Below the pieces are notes generated by a model. It saw nothing but the letters and a program-made list of their open reading frames with translations. It ran no database searches and was not told the DNA's origin. A DNA stretch of 64,000 bases from contig CM019216.1 of NCBI GenBank assembly GCA_009741485.1, positions 40,274,987 to 40,338,986 of the forward strand, given 5' to 3'. Below, in pieces: positions 23,201 to 38,200 of this stretch; within the stretch, counting starts at the first letter, position 1; each line of letters starts with the position of its first letter. Source of the stretch: Malurus cyaneus samueli (taxonomy: Eukaryota; Chordata; Aves; Passeriformes; Maluridae). The translations under genes and the position numbers were made by a program.

Positions 23201-26200
23201 ACTCTAGTGCCTTTTTTAAGAAAGACTAGAGCAGGCACCATCCAAGGGTGAGTTTTCAGACCTGTCAGGATACTTTAGCACAGTCACAAAGTCTGGAATT
23301 ACTCCAGAGAAGGCCACATGTATAGATGCCATGTTTGGAGAACATTCAAGGACTCAGTTTTACATTCACTCTTTTATATTCATCGAGATGAGAGAAATGC
23401 AATAATCGTGCAATAAGGGCCAGGGAAAAAGTTACTTGCAGAACTATAACAAGATGAACTGAAAGCAAACCAATACACACAGCTTAAGATACAGAGTCCA
23501 CAAGCTGTGATGACCTACACTAGCAGTAGGTTAAGCCATCTTAAATCATGGCCATCCAAACAATTCTCAAAACCCATGTCATGTCAAAGTGGATTACCAT
23601 ATCCATTTGTGTTATTTACTTCCTGAATAGCAAAGACCAGCAATAGGAAACAATTGAATTCCACATTTTAACAAGGTATCTCAGAGCAAAGCACCAAAGG
23701 TGGATGAAGGGCATTAGCCCTCATGGGTAGACAAAGAAATTATGGTACCATAAGGTTATGTGATTTGTTCAGTGTTGCACAAGACAGCAGCAGGGCCAAA
23801 GAACAGTGAGCATCCTGCCCTCCAAACCATAACAGCAGGTGCTAAGTCCAAAGCATCTAGTGTCTCCAGCAAAATGTATAATCAACACTATTCACAAATT
23901 ACATTAATATAGGTATACACATGTTCTTCCTATGGGTGCCTGTGCTGGAACATCTATCTAAAAAGCAAACATCAGAGAGAATGATCTACTAATGTCATGA
24001 TTGGAGACTCTGCCCTTTAGCCTTCCTTCTGCAAAAACAACTTTCATCCATCAGCCCATCTGATGCAACAATGCTCTGAAGGAGAGAGTATTAAGTCACA
24101 AGAAACACTGCACACACACTTATTCGGCATTTAAATAGCACTGAATTAAAATGAATATCCCATTTCTGTTGGGTTGCACATTAACCCACAGCCTATCATG
24201 GTCCTGCAGGAACACACAACACACTCAATGCACCCCCTTACAACAATAAGGAGTCTTCTGAGCCTGCCTTCCTACACCAGGCTTCATTAGTGCCCAGTTA
24301 TGAGTTAGAGGCTTTCTACCAACTTAAGTACTTATACGAATCTGGCCTATTTTCACCAAGGACTAAATGGCATGTCCTTTGGGAAGAAATGTTGGGCAAG
24401 CAGCAAAAAGAGAAAATGTCAATGTGAAATCCACAACACTGACCACAGATACACCAAATTAATTCCTAACAAGACTTTCGGTGATGATGCTTCAGCAGTG
24501 TGCCAGTAGATCTGTGTTCTGAATTAAAGGTTCTGTTGATTTCAGTTGCCTTTAGATGAGAATTGTAATTCACCAGGAATATTCTACCATGGAAACAGAC
24601 ACAACAGCTTCTGACATGGGCTTTTGTCAACTTACTTGGTGGAGCCTATTGAGACAGTCCTTGCTGGCTTGTAACTAACTGCTGCAATTCAAACCATAAC
24701 AGGGATTCTCCAGCAGTTTAGAATGTAGCCAGTATCTCTAAAATTTGTCAAGGAAATACTGAATTTTCCCCTTGCCCACAACTGTTGCAGCAGCCTCCCA
24801 TCCCCTAGTCCTGCAATAGTCTCTTTGCAAAGCACTCAGCTGCAAGGCAGAGAAAACAGTTTGTAAACGGAAAATGGTTTTACAGTTCCCAGAACTGACT
24901 GATGTGCAGGTGAATTACACAAGGAAAAGAATTTTCTTTCCTTGTGTAATTCCAACTCATCAAATCCTCTCCTTCTACTCCCCATTAAAGAAAGGCTGTT
25001 AAAAGAACTCCTCCTCAAAGCTGACATTTTGCAAATCTCTCTTCCTTGCTTCAAAGATTATCCAGGTGAAAACCAAGTAACTTTCAAGAAAATTGCTTAT
25101 TCTTCATCCATTGAAGGCTTGAGAATCCTTTTGCTTTCACAAAGGAACATGATGAACTCATCAGAACTAAAAATCTCTCTTGATGCAGAAGGACTATAAG
25201 GAGAAACACTGTCAAATCAAAATGATCCGTAAATTTTTCAGAGGTATGCTTTTTAATGCTTCAATAACTGTAACCATCATCTCTTTTTAATTTCCTTCAT
25301 TTAATCCCCCCTCATCATTTATTCTTGAAAAAAAAGCCTCTCATTTTCAGAAGCTTTCCAACTGCTCTTATTCACACTTCATACAATCTCAAAATTCTTT
25401 TCTTTCAAAGACTGAAATTTCAAAAATACCCCAAAACTGCATTACTCAAAAGAATTCATTTAATGCTAACAAGTTCAACTACATGAGCTCAATTTGCTGG
25501 CTTCCCCAAGAGTTCTTAACACACTTCATTGTTTTGTGCTTTTTTAACTTGTTCTTTATTCTTTCTCATTCAAACACAAACATTTCTTTTCACTTACTTA
25601 TAGAAAATTGTGGTACAATTTCCCCAGTAATTCTCTCCTGCCTTTTTTTCCAAACACCTACTCTTCTGAATGGATGTTCTGTCCATTTAGAAGAACCTCT
25701 GTGTCTAGATAATTAAAGGCCATAGTCTTATTAATATCTGTCTAAACGGAACACAACTGGGTCTTATAAAATCCCGATGACAACTTAGATGTTTACAACA
25801 TTGCACAAAATAGAGGAAAATGCTGCTAGAATAATGACTCTGCAGACAAACAGGCTGACGTTAGGACCTGTTTTTGCACACAGAATAAAAGAGCAAGCAA
25901 ATATCTTTGTCCTCATGATCATCTTACAGCCAGAAGTACATCAGGACATTCATGCATGTATGACGTACATTTTAAGTGTCATTGCAATTCACCTGTCCAG
26001 GTTATTAAGCAAAGAACAACGATTAAGCCCTCTCTCTATTGCATAAACAGGTGTTTCCCAAGAGGCTTTCAGGAGCATATTCTGCATTTGTTTTGCATAC
26101 AAGGTAGGAGCAGAACACAAAACAAATTGTGACTGGCTGAGAACAGGACAAATGGTAAGAACAAGACAAGGGCATTTCTTTTGCTTAGATTAGATTTCTT

Positions 26201-29200
26201 TTGCTTATAATTTAGTAGCGTGACTGAATGCAATCACAGGATGAGGACCACCTTCTACAACTTCTTTCTTGACCATAGGATTATGCCTATAGCACTGGAC
26301 ATAATGCAAAGCAGAGAACTTTTTATTCTTATCAGCAGCACTGAGGTGGCAAAATAGAAGCAATGACATTTTAAGTACAACAGCAGTTTATTTACTATTT
26401 TCCAAACTCTGGAACATACTGCATACCAAAAAAAAACCAGAGCTCAACATTCAAATTAGAGAGATCTAAATTTTACTTATACACACATATTTTGAGCACA
26501 AGATGGCAGTTCACATACTGGAATTAATAGCAGTCATGGCAGACTCTGCTTACTCTTCTGCTAAGGTACCATAAGGAAAGATTAACAGCAGTTGTCCACA
26601 TTCTCTACTCTTGGAAAATTTCATGTTGCCAAAATTCCCAAAGAGGACACTGTTGGGACCTATATCACCACACAACCCAAAACACAGGAAATCAACTGCT
26701 CGCTCCCACAATGTATTTTGTAACAAGCTCATAAACCTGGAAAGATCACAAAAGCAGACTGTAACCTTCTTGGCTTTTCCCCCAAGTCCACTAAGATTCC
26801 CCAGAAGCTTATGAATGTTCCCAATATTCCAAGTCACTGTGCTGAATTAGCACAAACATCATACTCTGCAGCACTGAAATAATGAAAAACAAGACTCTTG
26901 TCACCACTCTGCCAATGGAGATCATGTATAACCTGCAATAATCAGAATATTCTCATTCTGTGCATATTAAGGGCAGGATGCCCAACCATCCAGGCAAAGC
27001 AATGTTGCATATGCAGATACATAGCCATGTCTATTCTGACCAAATAAACCAAAAGACACCTCTTAAAACATAATTTTCATACAGAGTTCGTATTAAATTA
27101 TTCCCACTGGCAAAAATAACCAGTAATTGGACATTACTCCTTGTAACTTTGTAAGCTTTGAGTTTTAAAAATGTATACTCAAGAGGGAGAAGGCAGAACA
27201 GTTTTAAGGATTATGAACTCCTAAATTCCACGCAAAAGGCAGAATTTAGAAACTGGAACAAGCTGATTTTTAACTAATTTTCCTCACTGTGACTGTAACA
27301 TTTTATTCCCCAGTAGTGAATAACCATTTTTGGTTCCCATTTTTGAGTCCAAGCAGCATCTCTTTCAGCAGGAATACCCATTATTGACATACCTTTCCAG
27401 AATCAACCAGTTCTGCTATTTCATCCAAACTTGGGCCACTTGGCATGAAAAATGCCCACCGATAATGAACTCCTTTAAGGAGATGCTGCAAGAAAGATCA
27501 CAAATCTATTAAAAAATCGTAAGAGCAAACTGAAAGGGGAACTAAAATCAATGACAGACTCTCCAGAGAAGTAAGTTAAAGAAAAGATATGGAAAAGACA
27601 TGGAAATTTTATGCTAGTGTCTGAAAAGAACAGCACCTAAGCATGTAGATTGAATGTACAGACCAGGATGTTGTGTTACCACAACAGGATCAGGGTGAAT
27701 TTTGTGTCCAATTGCATGAGTCAGCTAGTATAGAAAAACAATTACCTTGCCCCTGCAGCTATAAACAGCATTATTTGTTACATAAGAGAGAAATAAGCAC
27801 TCACAAAGAGGGTGAAATAAACCCAGCAATGTGACATTTAGAACCTTCCACTTCAGTATCAGTGATTTCATTTTCCTCCATCATAGCTGCCAAAGTCATC
27901 ACTGTCCAGTGACAGATGGCAGCTCACATGAAAAGCATTTTGGGAAGATCTCACATGCACAAGTCAAGAGCATCTCTTTTGAGTAAGTCATTACAGGAAT
28001 AAAGCCATCATCTGCCAAGGAGAAATGATTTTTATATATGGCATAGAATCCTCTTCATCATGGGAAAAATGCACACTGAGAAATACTATTACATTTTTTG
28101 TTCCCAGTCTTTTCATTTTGTTTTTGGGCTTTCTTGTGGAAGTACTGCTGCAGGACTTAAAATATCATTCACCCAAGACTTTGCAGGAATACCATAGCAA
28201 CTGCTTGAAAAGCATTCATTTGGAGAGCAAGTACACAAGTGTAGGAAAGAAAGAGAAAAGTTCTAAAAAGCCTTACTGATATGGCCACTGGCAGAATGTT
28301 TTAAGATCCACTTATGGAAACTAGAAAAATCAGTATCCCCATCCAGACACGTGAACATGAAAGAGATGAAAGATTTCCTAGCCACCCTCAACCACTCTCA
28401 TTAGTCTCTGGTGCTGGAACAGGATGAAGAGAATCAGTCATGGAGCAATGTTTTGAGAGAAAGCCTGACTGGCCTACAGCAAGTAACAAAACTGCCCTCA
28501 CTTCAGTGAGGCAGGGATTTGCGGTTTACTATGAAACCCTGGCTGTCAGCAGGACTCACTAGGGAGGCCATATGGAAAAGGCCACAATGGAAAGCACAAT
28601 AAGGAATCAAACTTCAAAGCTCCCCAAACAACTACGTACACCCAACAGCACAACCCCAACAGATTTCTTTTCAGTGCAAGAAAGAAACAAAGAACAGTAG
28701 CGCCTTCCCAAGTATACTTAATGCAATATGAGGACAATGCAACAGCTGCCCCTACAAGAGCTCTGTGACTGATATCCAAGCCACAGAAGGAGTCATTAAA
28801 GTACTACAAAATAAGAAAGGACATAGGATTTTGTCAAGTACCTTTAGAGTTTTGGAACCGACAGTGACTCCTGTTTGCAACATGCCATCAGCCACTCCAA
28901 GTTTGTCCATATTGATCAGGAAAGGTGTCACTAAGGTAACGTATGTTGCTCCTGACCATTTCTTCAATAGATCTAATGCCCACTTCTCAGTGGATCCACC
29001 AACATTATCTAGGATAAAATCAAATCTGCACACATACAAAGAGCAGGTTTAAAATCATGATATGGGAAAAATAACTTCACTGTAATTAAGCTAATTAAAA
29101 GCAGAAATCAGCTATTCATTTTTACATGTCACTACAATACAATAAAATTATCTGCCTTCAAGATCGCAGCAAGAAAGTCCCAAGACTTCAGCGAAGTCCC

Positions 29201-32200
29201 AGCTTAGGGTACAATGGGATTTAGATTTACAGGTTATTGCCCATTCACTGTGCAGCAAGTACAGGGTATTTACCAAGTACACTTAAACCCAAGAAAGCAA
29301 ACTTAGATGCACTACTACATTCTGCACTTGCTTAAAGCCTTCTAGAGCTCTATCTCTTCAGTCCTCTCACAGAACAGTCAAGACTCTCTCTGGAACAGTC
29401 TTGAGGTCTAGTACTGAACAATGTGGCATGTACATGTGAAAGCGAGTGTGGGCTCATGCCCTCAACTTAGGAATAGCTCTTTTACATGCTGTACTTACAT
29501 CAAAGTCAGTTCCAGTGGCTAAAATTACATAAACAAATTATTCTACTAACATTTATTTCATCACATCTTTTCTTTGACCCAATTCTCAGCTTCACTTCTC
29601 TTTTTTGACCTCCTTATTTGTTTAGGGGCCATTTTACCTCTCCTGACACCTCTCTTCTTCACATCTACCTATTTAACATCAAACCTAACAATGCAAAGGA
29701 TGTAAAACCTTCTCCCCGTGGAAGGGGTATATGCAGCCTCTGGCAAAAAGCCACAATTTTCAGTGTTCCTTCTCATTATCCCAGCATGCGAGCCTTTAAA
29801 GGCTGAATAGGGCAACAGGGAGCTAAACACCTGTTCTGTTAGATGCACAACTTATTCTCATTTTCATCTGTAAATTTTCAGCTATCTCCAGATATGCATA
29901 AGCACATATCTCCAATGCAAACAACCTACAAATAAGAGGGAAAATACTTTATGAAAATTAAATAGAAAAGTTTTTATTTCTCTGGAATGACAGTTTTCCT
30001 GCCTGTCTTCCAAGGGTGTGATTTCATGTTTAAAGTTCAGTTAATGTAACAGCTGCCAACAAGAGAAGATCATAAAAACTACTGCTCCTGGAAAAAACAG
30101 CTGACTATGGGCTCTGAAGAGTCAGTACAACAGAAAAATGGAGGGAAGTAGGAACATCCCTCTCAGCAGAGCTGACTGATCAGACTAGTTGCATCATTAA
30201 ATTGCACCCCAGGACACTGATGTTGCTATCTCTTAGAAAGGGTCACTTGCTAGAATGGGTGTTTAGCATTTAAAGTGTTGAACTGCACAAAGGCAAATCT
30301 AGCACTGACTGCAAAATCCATCCTGCCATACAGACAGTGTCACTACCCTCACAACTGCCCTCAGGCCTGCTGACAATCACACTATAATTAAAGGACACAT
30401 GGCTTCTTAGCACAGTTATCAGTAAAATTCTCCCACAGATAGAAGCTCTTGCTCTATTTCCCCTCCCAGAAAGTTAGTTCAATCTAACTAAAAGAGCAGT
30501 GTAAATACTGTATTCAAATACAAGTCACAGTAGACTACATTTAAACAGATGGAGATAGATTACAAAAGCAAAAAATACTTCCGTTCTAGAGAAAACTCCC
30601 AAGACAGTTTAAACATAGCTGCTGTGACAAGATAAATGTGATTGTTTATCAGAGGCAGCTGTACCCAATGTTACAGAAGAGAAATTTACTCCCAGCTGAG
30701 TTGCACAGTGGCAAATCACTACTTCATGATATAGCTCTTCCCTCTACAAGATAAATTTTGTATTTACCAGCCTCACTCAGGATTTCAGAGACTTGTTTTA
30801 ATTTATTCATGCATTGTATATTCTCCAAGATACTTGGATGAAAGCTACAAAACTGTTCATATCACAGTCGCTGAAGAGAAGCACATGGAAGTGAGCTTTT
30901 CTCCACAAGCCCAATTAACTGGCTTAGACTTACAATGAAATCTGTGCTGGGCATACTCACTTGCAAACTGCATCATTCAAAAAGGTGAATCTGCTTTACA
31001 AAATAATGCTTTAAAAATGAGGGGAAAAATTTGAGAGTTCTGATAGAGTCAAACAACCAAAAGGCAGAAGGTCTGACAGCCAACTCCTTCATCTCAGCAT
31101 TAAGCAACACAAACACTCACAAGGGTAATGTTTTAAGCTGCTCTTCCAGATTTCCAGATTTATAATCAATCACATCATCTGCTCCAAGCCTTTTCACCAG
31201 TGTGTTGGCATCATGAGAGCAAACAGCTGTCACGTGAGCATCCCAGGCCTTCATTAGCTAAAAACAAGTAGAAAAAAAAGGAGTCCAAAGATTAAAATTC
31301 AGTGAAATATTAAGAACAACTGAAAAAGCCAAAGTCTCATTATATTTATATAACAAATGAGCACGTTTAATAGGAAGTGGGGAGACTGTTCCAGTACAGG
31401 ATAATTTGTCCCAAATCCCAGACAAAATAATGGCTAGAATTAATCAATATTTAAGGTGGTTGTGGGGAAGAAGGAGTTGGTGTGAAGGAAGGAGTGTTGA
31501 AGGTTTTTAATACCACTGAAAGATACCAGGTCTCATGACAAATAAGGCTCTCAGTTTGCCATCTGAATCTGCCAACTAAACATACACCAAGAGGTACTGC
31601 CCAAGTTGCTGATCTACCAAACTGTCACCAGATATACCATTAAATATTTTTAAATATGCCCTTTAGGTATTTCATGTTACTGCAAATAGGTTAAGTACTA
31701 ATAACAAGAAAAAGAAGTCAGTCATCTCTGATTTATCACAATATCAGGTTATCTTCTACTCCAAAAACTACAACAAAGCAAAGGATTTTTGCCAGTTATT
31801 TATCTCTTTTGGCATCTCTTTTTTCATTCACAGTAATTACCTTTATTTTGGTAATTAATGCAGTTTACCAGGATTAATCGGTTACAAACTGTAACTAGTC
31901 AGTGGCTGGTCAGCCTTTCATACTGGAAGTCACCTGCTTTATCATTGATCAGGCGAATAACAAACAACAAAAAAATCTGCTGTAAACATATTTAAAACCA
32001 CGGTGTTCATGGCCTAGTAATATGGAAAATACTGATGCTATCACCCAACTCCTGTATTTTTAAATATTCTTGAGAGAAAGATGTATCAGCATAGAACACT
32101 GATTAGAGTCAAAGCCCCCAAACTAACTGAGAGCATGAAAGAGGATGCTCCACAACTAATGGATCAACAAAAGAGCATGTTGACTTTCCAATGTTTAGAG

Positions 32201-35200
32201 CTACTGGAACAAAGACAGACAAAAGGGCAGCAGGGCAAAGACAGTGAGGGAAAGTAAATTAAGCCTCTGTGCTTTACATCCACTGCACACAAAAGCCTAG
32301 AGGCCTCTCACATCAACTACAGCAGTCGTGGTAGGTACATTTTCCAACAGTTTTTCTACTCATACACCAAGTTGTGTTTGCATTTAGAGCATAGAGTCGA
32401 GATAATCAAAACAGGCTACGTATTACAAATTACACCAGTCAGAGATTTCTTGCACTCAAATTGTGAAATGTGTTCTTACACACAACTCCTTTCTTTAAAA
32501 GTCCCTGCTTCCTACTTGAAAATAATACAACATAACAAATAGAAAGCAATAAATCTGAAAATACTTTACTTTTAGAAATATCAATCAGCTCGATCAGACA
32601 GGTTGATCAGTAGCTTGCTATTTCTCTATTCCTTCTCTCAATTCCCTTCTGGGTTTTTTTTCATACTAAAGTGCTTGAAGATTCATCCTGGACATGCTGG
32701 TTTATATTACCTGCACAGCAAATGTACCAACTCCTCCTGAAGCTCCTAATATTAATACTCTGCAAGAGAAAATTAAAATATATTTAATAGTTCTTTAAAT
32801 AAACTCTAATTATGTATTCTAATTTTTTATACATCTGACACTGAATTATTTTTAGCAAAAGATTGATTTCATCATTCAATGTTATTCAAGAGTGATTAAC
32901 TGTTCAGACAGCCCAAAGTGTGACCTAAGATTACTGATCAAGTGTCCTGTGCTAAAAGCATTACCTCAGCACAGCCAAAGAGACTTCCTCATAGGTGCTT
33001 TCCACTAAATGCAGGCAGTGGTGCTGTCAGGTAGTAACATTTATCACCCAAACCCCTGTACCTGTCCTCACGTTCCCAAACATAATTGTTTCGTTTGGGA
33101 CAAAATCTATTTAGATTAATTTCTGCTCCCGGATTCCACTGTCATATCTCATAAAGAAAAACAGATCTGATTCACCAACATTTTACACAAATAAGTCTTA
33201 TCTAAGAAAAAACATCGTTTAGTATCATGTTATTTAAGGAGCCTGTGAACTGCAGAATATATGGAACATAATTTTCCCATATTGCATAATATTTATCTAA
33301 AAGTATAATGAAGTACCCTCACCATTAACAAGTTTAAGTTCTTTTAAATTAAGATAGGTGTCTTTTTCTTTAGAAAAGAAGCAGTAGAAATTTTCTAGTT
33401 CTTTCCAGTATCTCTCAACATGACCCTGTAAATGCCAGGTTGTGAAAACTGACATGCAAGCAAGGAAATGAAAAGAGTGTATTACCAAATTATTAGCAAT
33501 TGAGAGCTCATTTTAACTGATCACCCAAAATTAAAACAAAAGTATACAAGGTTACTTGCATAAGGCCTAACTGCTAGAAGCCTAATCATTGTTTAAAAAT
33601 ATCATCCAAATATTTTATTAAATAACTAAATATCAGAAAGTGAATTAGTAAGAAAAACTTGCAGCTCAAGTTGCAAACAGTGTGTGGGCTTTGGATCTGT
33701 TTGCTAATGCTAGGACAAAAGGAAGATCCAAGATGAAGTCCTGGCACAGGACTGGGGAACGTTATGTTTCTCAGAGCTTCTGTTTGCCAGAAAAATCTCA
33801 GAATCTTCAGAAGCTGGTGACATTGCCGTTTAAAATCTCACAGTGAAGGATGCTGAAGGAAATTGCTTTTTACAGTACAAAACTGTACTATACAATCTGG
33901 AGTCTCAGTTTACAAAAGTTCTTTGAAGTAGCTTAAGAGACTTGGCTTTGGTCACAGTATCCATTTTAAAATGCTTCTTCTTTTGTAACTGATCAGATTC
34001 TGTTCCCTCCCATTTCACTGATCCAAGCTGCAAAATTCAGATTAAGAATATGAAACCACAATGCCTGCAGCTTTTAAATCTGCCAAAATGTACTTATCCT
34101 CAGAACCACGCTTCTAACGACAGATGCCTAGAGCAACATGCATATTTCAACTTTATTACACTTGAAAAGGCTCCATGATACTACACTCAAGATACTGGGT
34201 TAAGTCCATTTTTATCCTTAAAAAGGAGAGTCAAAATTAAATCCTTTCAAAAAAACATTTTCAAACCTCCTTTACAATTTTACTCCTCAGTTAAAGGGCA
34301 TTTCTTCTACTACACATTTTGGTGAAAGCTGTCATCTTAAAATGTACAATTTGCTCAAAAGATTTAGGTAACATTTTCAGTTTGGGGAGCAGCTTGACTA
34401 GGACATTTTTTTATTTTCCCCTTCAATAAAAGCCCTCCAGATTTTTCAGGTAGAAATACTTTACATATTCAGTTTCTTCCTACATCATATGTTCTATTTT
34501 CTACCACACCTTCTAATTAAAACTCCACATACTGTGACTTCAAGAAAGCTCTTCATTTCTGAGACAAACTACATTTGCACAGGAGATCTGTGGACAGCAG
34601 CTCAACAAATCAGCATTTGTACACCACTGACAACAGCAAGACACACAAGTAAGTGGGGAGTGTTTGAAGGTGCTGGAACTGTTTGGACGTACTGAAGGAT
34701 CACAAATGGTGGCAAATGCCCAAGCAGGATCAGTTTTGTTTGCACTGCTTCAGGAAAACACAGCCAGGAGAAAACATATCATAGAAACGACCTGTTTTCA
34801 CTGCAAGGGTGAGCTCAGGAGTAAACTAATATACAAGTAACTATGTGCACAAGGGAACAGAGTAACAAATCCTCTGACCTGGACAGAGATCCAAGAGAAC
34901 CAATTCTTTCAAAGGAAGAAAATGAACATTCATACCTCAGACTTTCCTCCCTTCTGACAGAGGCACAATATTCACCAAACCCCCCACAGGGCTCTAGCAG
35001 TTCAAATGATCATAGTCAGCAGATCTCTCCAGAGAAGCACACCATGAGATTTGAAAGTTTAGCCCTTCCTCCTGGGCCCTGCTTAAAACCATGGTGTGAT
35101 CAGAAACAAGCATCAGAGAGACAAGACCTGGTTGAGCTGTGTGTGCCCCCCACCAGAACACACAGAAGGTGGAGAGTGGGTCCACAGATCAAAGACTAAT

Positions 35201-38200
35201 ATTTTCTCCAGAGTATAAACAACAATTTTCAGGGACTGATTTACATGCAAGATAAAAAATTAATAAATGCATCAATTTTCTATTTTTATAAAATCAATGT
35301 ATTTATTGAATAAATACATCAACTTTACTGAGATATAAAATTTCATTTGATTATGACAACAAAATGTTCCCAAGAGATTTATTCCTGGATCAAGAAGTGT
35401 TTACCATATCAGGAAGTTTTATAACCTAGACTCAATTTGTACTTCTCAATAGATTAAATGATGAAGTAACACAGACATTGAAAAAAAAATGTTCTTGGGG
35501 CATTATACCGTTCAAATTTTCACTGTAACAATATAAACCAGGAGTGTATACTTGGTAGTTTACATTAACAGAATCCAGCATCTCTGCCCAGCATAAATAA
35601 AAAAGTCTAAGATATTGCTTCTGTATTTACACAAAGACTTTTACCTAATAGCAATGTAAGCACTTTGAAGAACCTCTCAAACTGTCAGGTTTGTTTTTAT
35701 CATGCATTTTGTGAATATAGAAAGCAAGATATTTAACAGCTAGTGTTGAACAAGAATATCCCCTTTCCACTGAAACAGGTCAGTGGCACATAGGAGAAGC
35801 TCTGCAGGTATCCACAGAGAACTTCAACACAACAGTCATATTGCACATTTAGGACAGTAAAAAATACTCACTTTTAGCTTGTACAACATTACTGACATTA
35901 ATTACAGTGGTATAGAATAAAAGCTATGAAAAATGACTGGAACTGTAGTGAGGCAAGAGGCTTCACAAACAACGAGAACACACTTCAAGTAACTTGTAAA
36001 AACATAACCTGTGAAAGTATGTGCAGATGGAGCAGATAATCTGTCAGATCAACGTACAGCCAGAGACTGGACTATTAGCAAGTATTTCTGGTTGGCCCAC
36101 GCTAATGCCTCGTAAGAGGCAAAGAGAACAATACACACCAATACAAAAATCTCGCTGCTTTTAAGATGTCTTAACACTGCAAAAAAGCAGCAGTGAAGAA
36201 GCTTTCATCAAGGAATACAACTGCTCTGTCACAACTGGATACGCTTTTGTGTGCATATACACCCTTCTATACAGCTGTTTACATACAACTACAGTAGCCA
36301 AAAAGACCAACGTAAAATGACATATTTAGGTATACCAAATACAAGATCTAAACAAATTAAGAAACACTGTTTAAATTCTTGTAATTTTTAATTATTATCT
36401 TGAGAGTTCATGGAATATAATTTTGCACAGCCCCTTCAATGCATTTTAAATACTTTCCCACAAGTAATTTTTCAGGGGAAAAAAGCACCATCACGTAAGT
36501 CGTTCACTGCTGGTTTTACAGTTCACAATTTAGAGACAGGAAATATAATACTTTTTAAGTACATTAAAATGGGGGTTTTGCTGACAAGAGTAATAAAATA
36601 TTTATTTGAAACACAAAAGTAAATATTAAACGTAAAGACACATTACAAATGCAGTTTGAATTTTACTGTTAACAATCCAAACATTTACCTGAAGATTGGA
36701 AAGACACTTTAAACAAGGCTAGCCAATCAATGTATCTTTAGGTAAATTCTATTTACATGTGAAAGTTAAGATAATAAAAACTCTAAATACTGAAAAATAA
36801 AAAGGTAATCTTAGCTAGAATTTTATTACTAGCAGGAAGTTGATTTCAATGATGTCTCTTTGAAACTACTTTAAATTTTGCAATTTTGTTTTCTCAAAAC
36901 ATTGTTTATCTTTAGAAAAAACAATTACTCAATGTTTTCATTATGAAGTTCATGGGGACACATGAATGACCACTCACTTGACTGCCTTCTAAAGATGCAG
37001 GCGAAGAATTTCCATAGATCTAGTGTGTTTTGCAATATGTTGCACTACAAAGTATCAGCTAAGATAAGAAGAGGCATCCAGACTCCTTCTGCCAATAACT
37101 ACTTTATGACCTAAATCTTTGAAGCAGCATAGTAATTTTAACTACTATTTTTCAACTCCCATCTTTCACTTTTCCTCTTATTTCCATTCTGAAGATCTTG
37201 CTGTTTACTCAAGCATCCAAAGGTCAAAATAACTGAAAATTTCAATTATCAGGAGAAAAATGGTACTTCCTCCAATCTTTCAATGCATTTTTCCTCATCT
37301 GCCGCTGACAGATCAAGAGACTGATAAACAAAGTCCATTTTTCTATTTCACTGGCTGCTTGTCTTGCACGTTCTCCTCTTGTCTGCATTCCTGACCTCAT
37401 CAAAGTTATGGTCTGCAGGTCAAGCAAGAGTCAGTCACCTGCTCTTTTTTCCCTAAAAAAGCTGGAAAATCAGTCTGTTCCACGTGACCCCTGCATGTAG
37501 GAAGCGAGTGAACCACACCTCTGTATTTGAATGGGCTTTTCAAGTTGTTGGTGAGTTGCCAGTATAAGTCAGAGGTATTACATTTGACTAGCTGTCCTAA
37601 AAGGCAGAAAGGCAAAGTCCCTATAAATCCCTGGAAATAACATCCTTAAATTCTCTATATAGCCCATACATTAGACATACATTGGATTATCATAAAATCA
37701 TAGAATGGCCTGGGTTGGACAAGACCTCAAAGATGATCTAGTTCCAAACACCCTGCTGTGAACAGGAACACCTTTCACAAGACCAGGTTGCTCAGAGTTC
37801 CATCCAACCTGGCCTTGAACACTTCCAGGGGTGGGGCACCCACAACATCTCTGGGCATTTTTTACCTCTATATATTTTTTACCTCTATAGAGTCCCCCCA
37901 CTTCTCTCAGCAATTGTGAAGACCGAACCCAGCATCCTCAGGCAGGTGATCTTTGAGAATGTCATGGTAAAGCAGTCTTTATCACTGCTGGATGTGTCTT
38001 AGAAGCAGCTTATCAACATAAAAATGAAAATCTTTAGTTTTAGCAGCAGAACTATTCACTTACCTTTTCCCTCTACAATTACTTTGGTTCAGTCCTCCCA
38101 CTTGGTTAACTGCAGACCACGCAGTGAGACCAACATATGGTAAGGCAGCTGCTTCTGTGTGGCTGAGACACTTCGGCTTAAAAGACACCTGAAATAAAAA

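Larger units (their letters stand above)
17227..27392 (-). other. RTN4IP1: RTN4IP1 intron 8 (10.2 kb)
   Basis: The largest intron of the gene. It holds a CR1 fragment at 21584-21697 and a perfect short inverted repeat at 24912-24952. The rest is AT-rich DNA with scattered short A- or T-runs. The many open frames of 60-119 codons show no recognisable domain, splice-phase consistency or conserved residues. Confidence 0.75.
27486..32710 (-). other. RTN4IP1: RTN4IP1 introns 5-7
   Basis: Introns 27486-28841, 29026-31120 and 31258-32710 around exons 7 and 6. I see no repeat family or additional gene in them. Confidence 0.7.

Noticed and set aside
27393..27472. Shorter version of RTN4IP1 exon 8 using the AAAG acceptor at 27473-27474
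   Set aside because: It would start with GA in the wrong phase after exon 7 and drop the HLLK residues matched by HFWK in human; the upstream TTGCAG acceptor fits phase and homology.
34843..35199. 118-codon open frame (+) in RTN4IP1 intron 4
   Set aside because: No recognisable domain, no splice or promoter context and no coding bias visible; probably chance.
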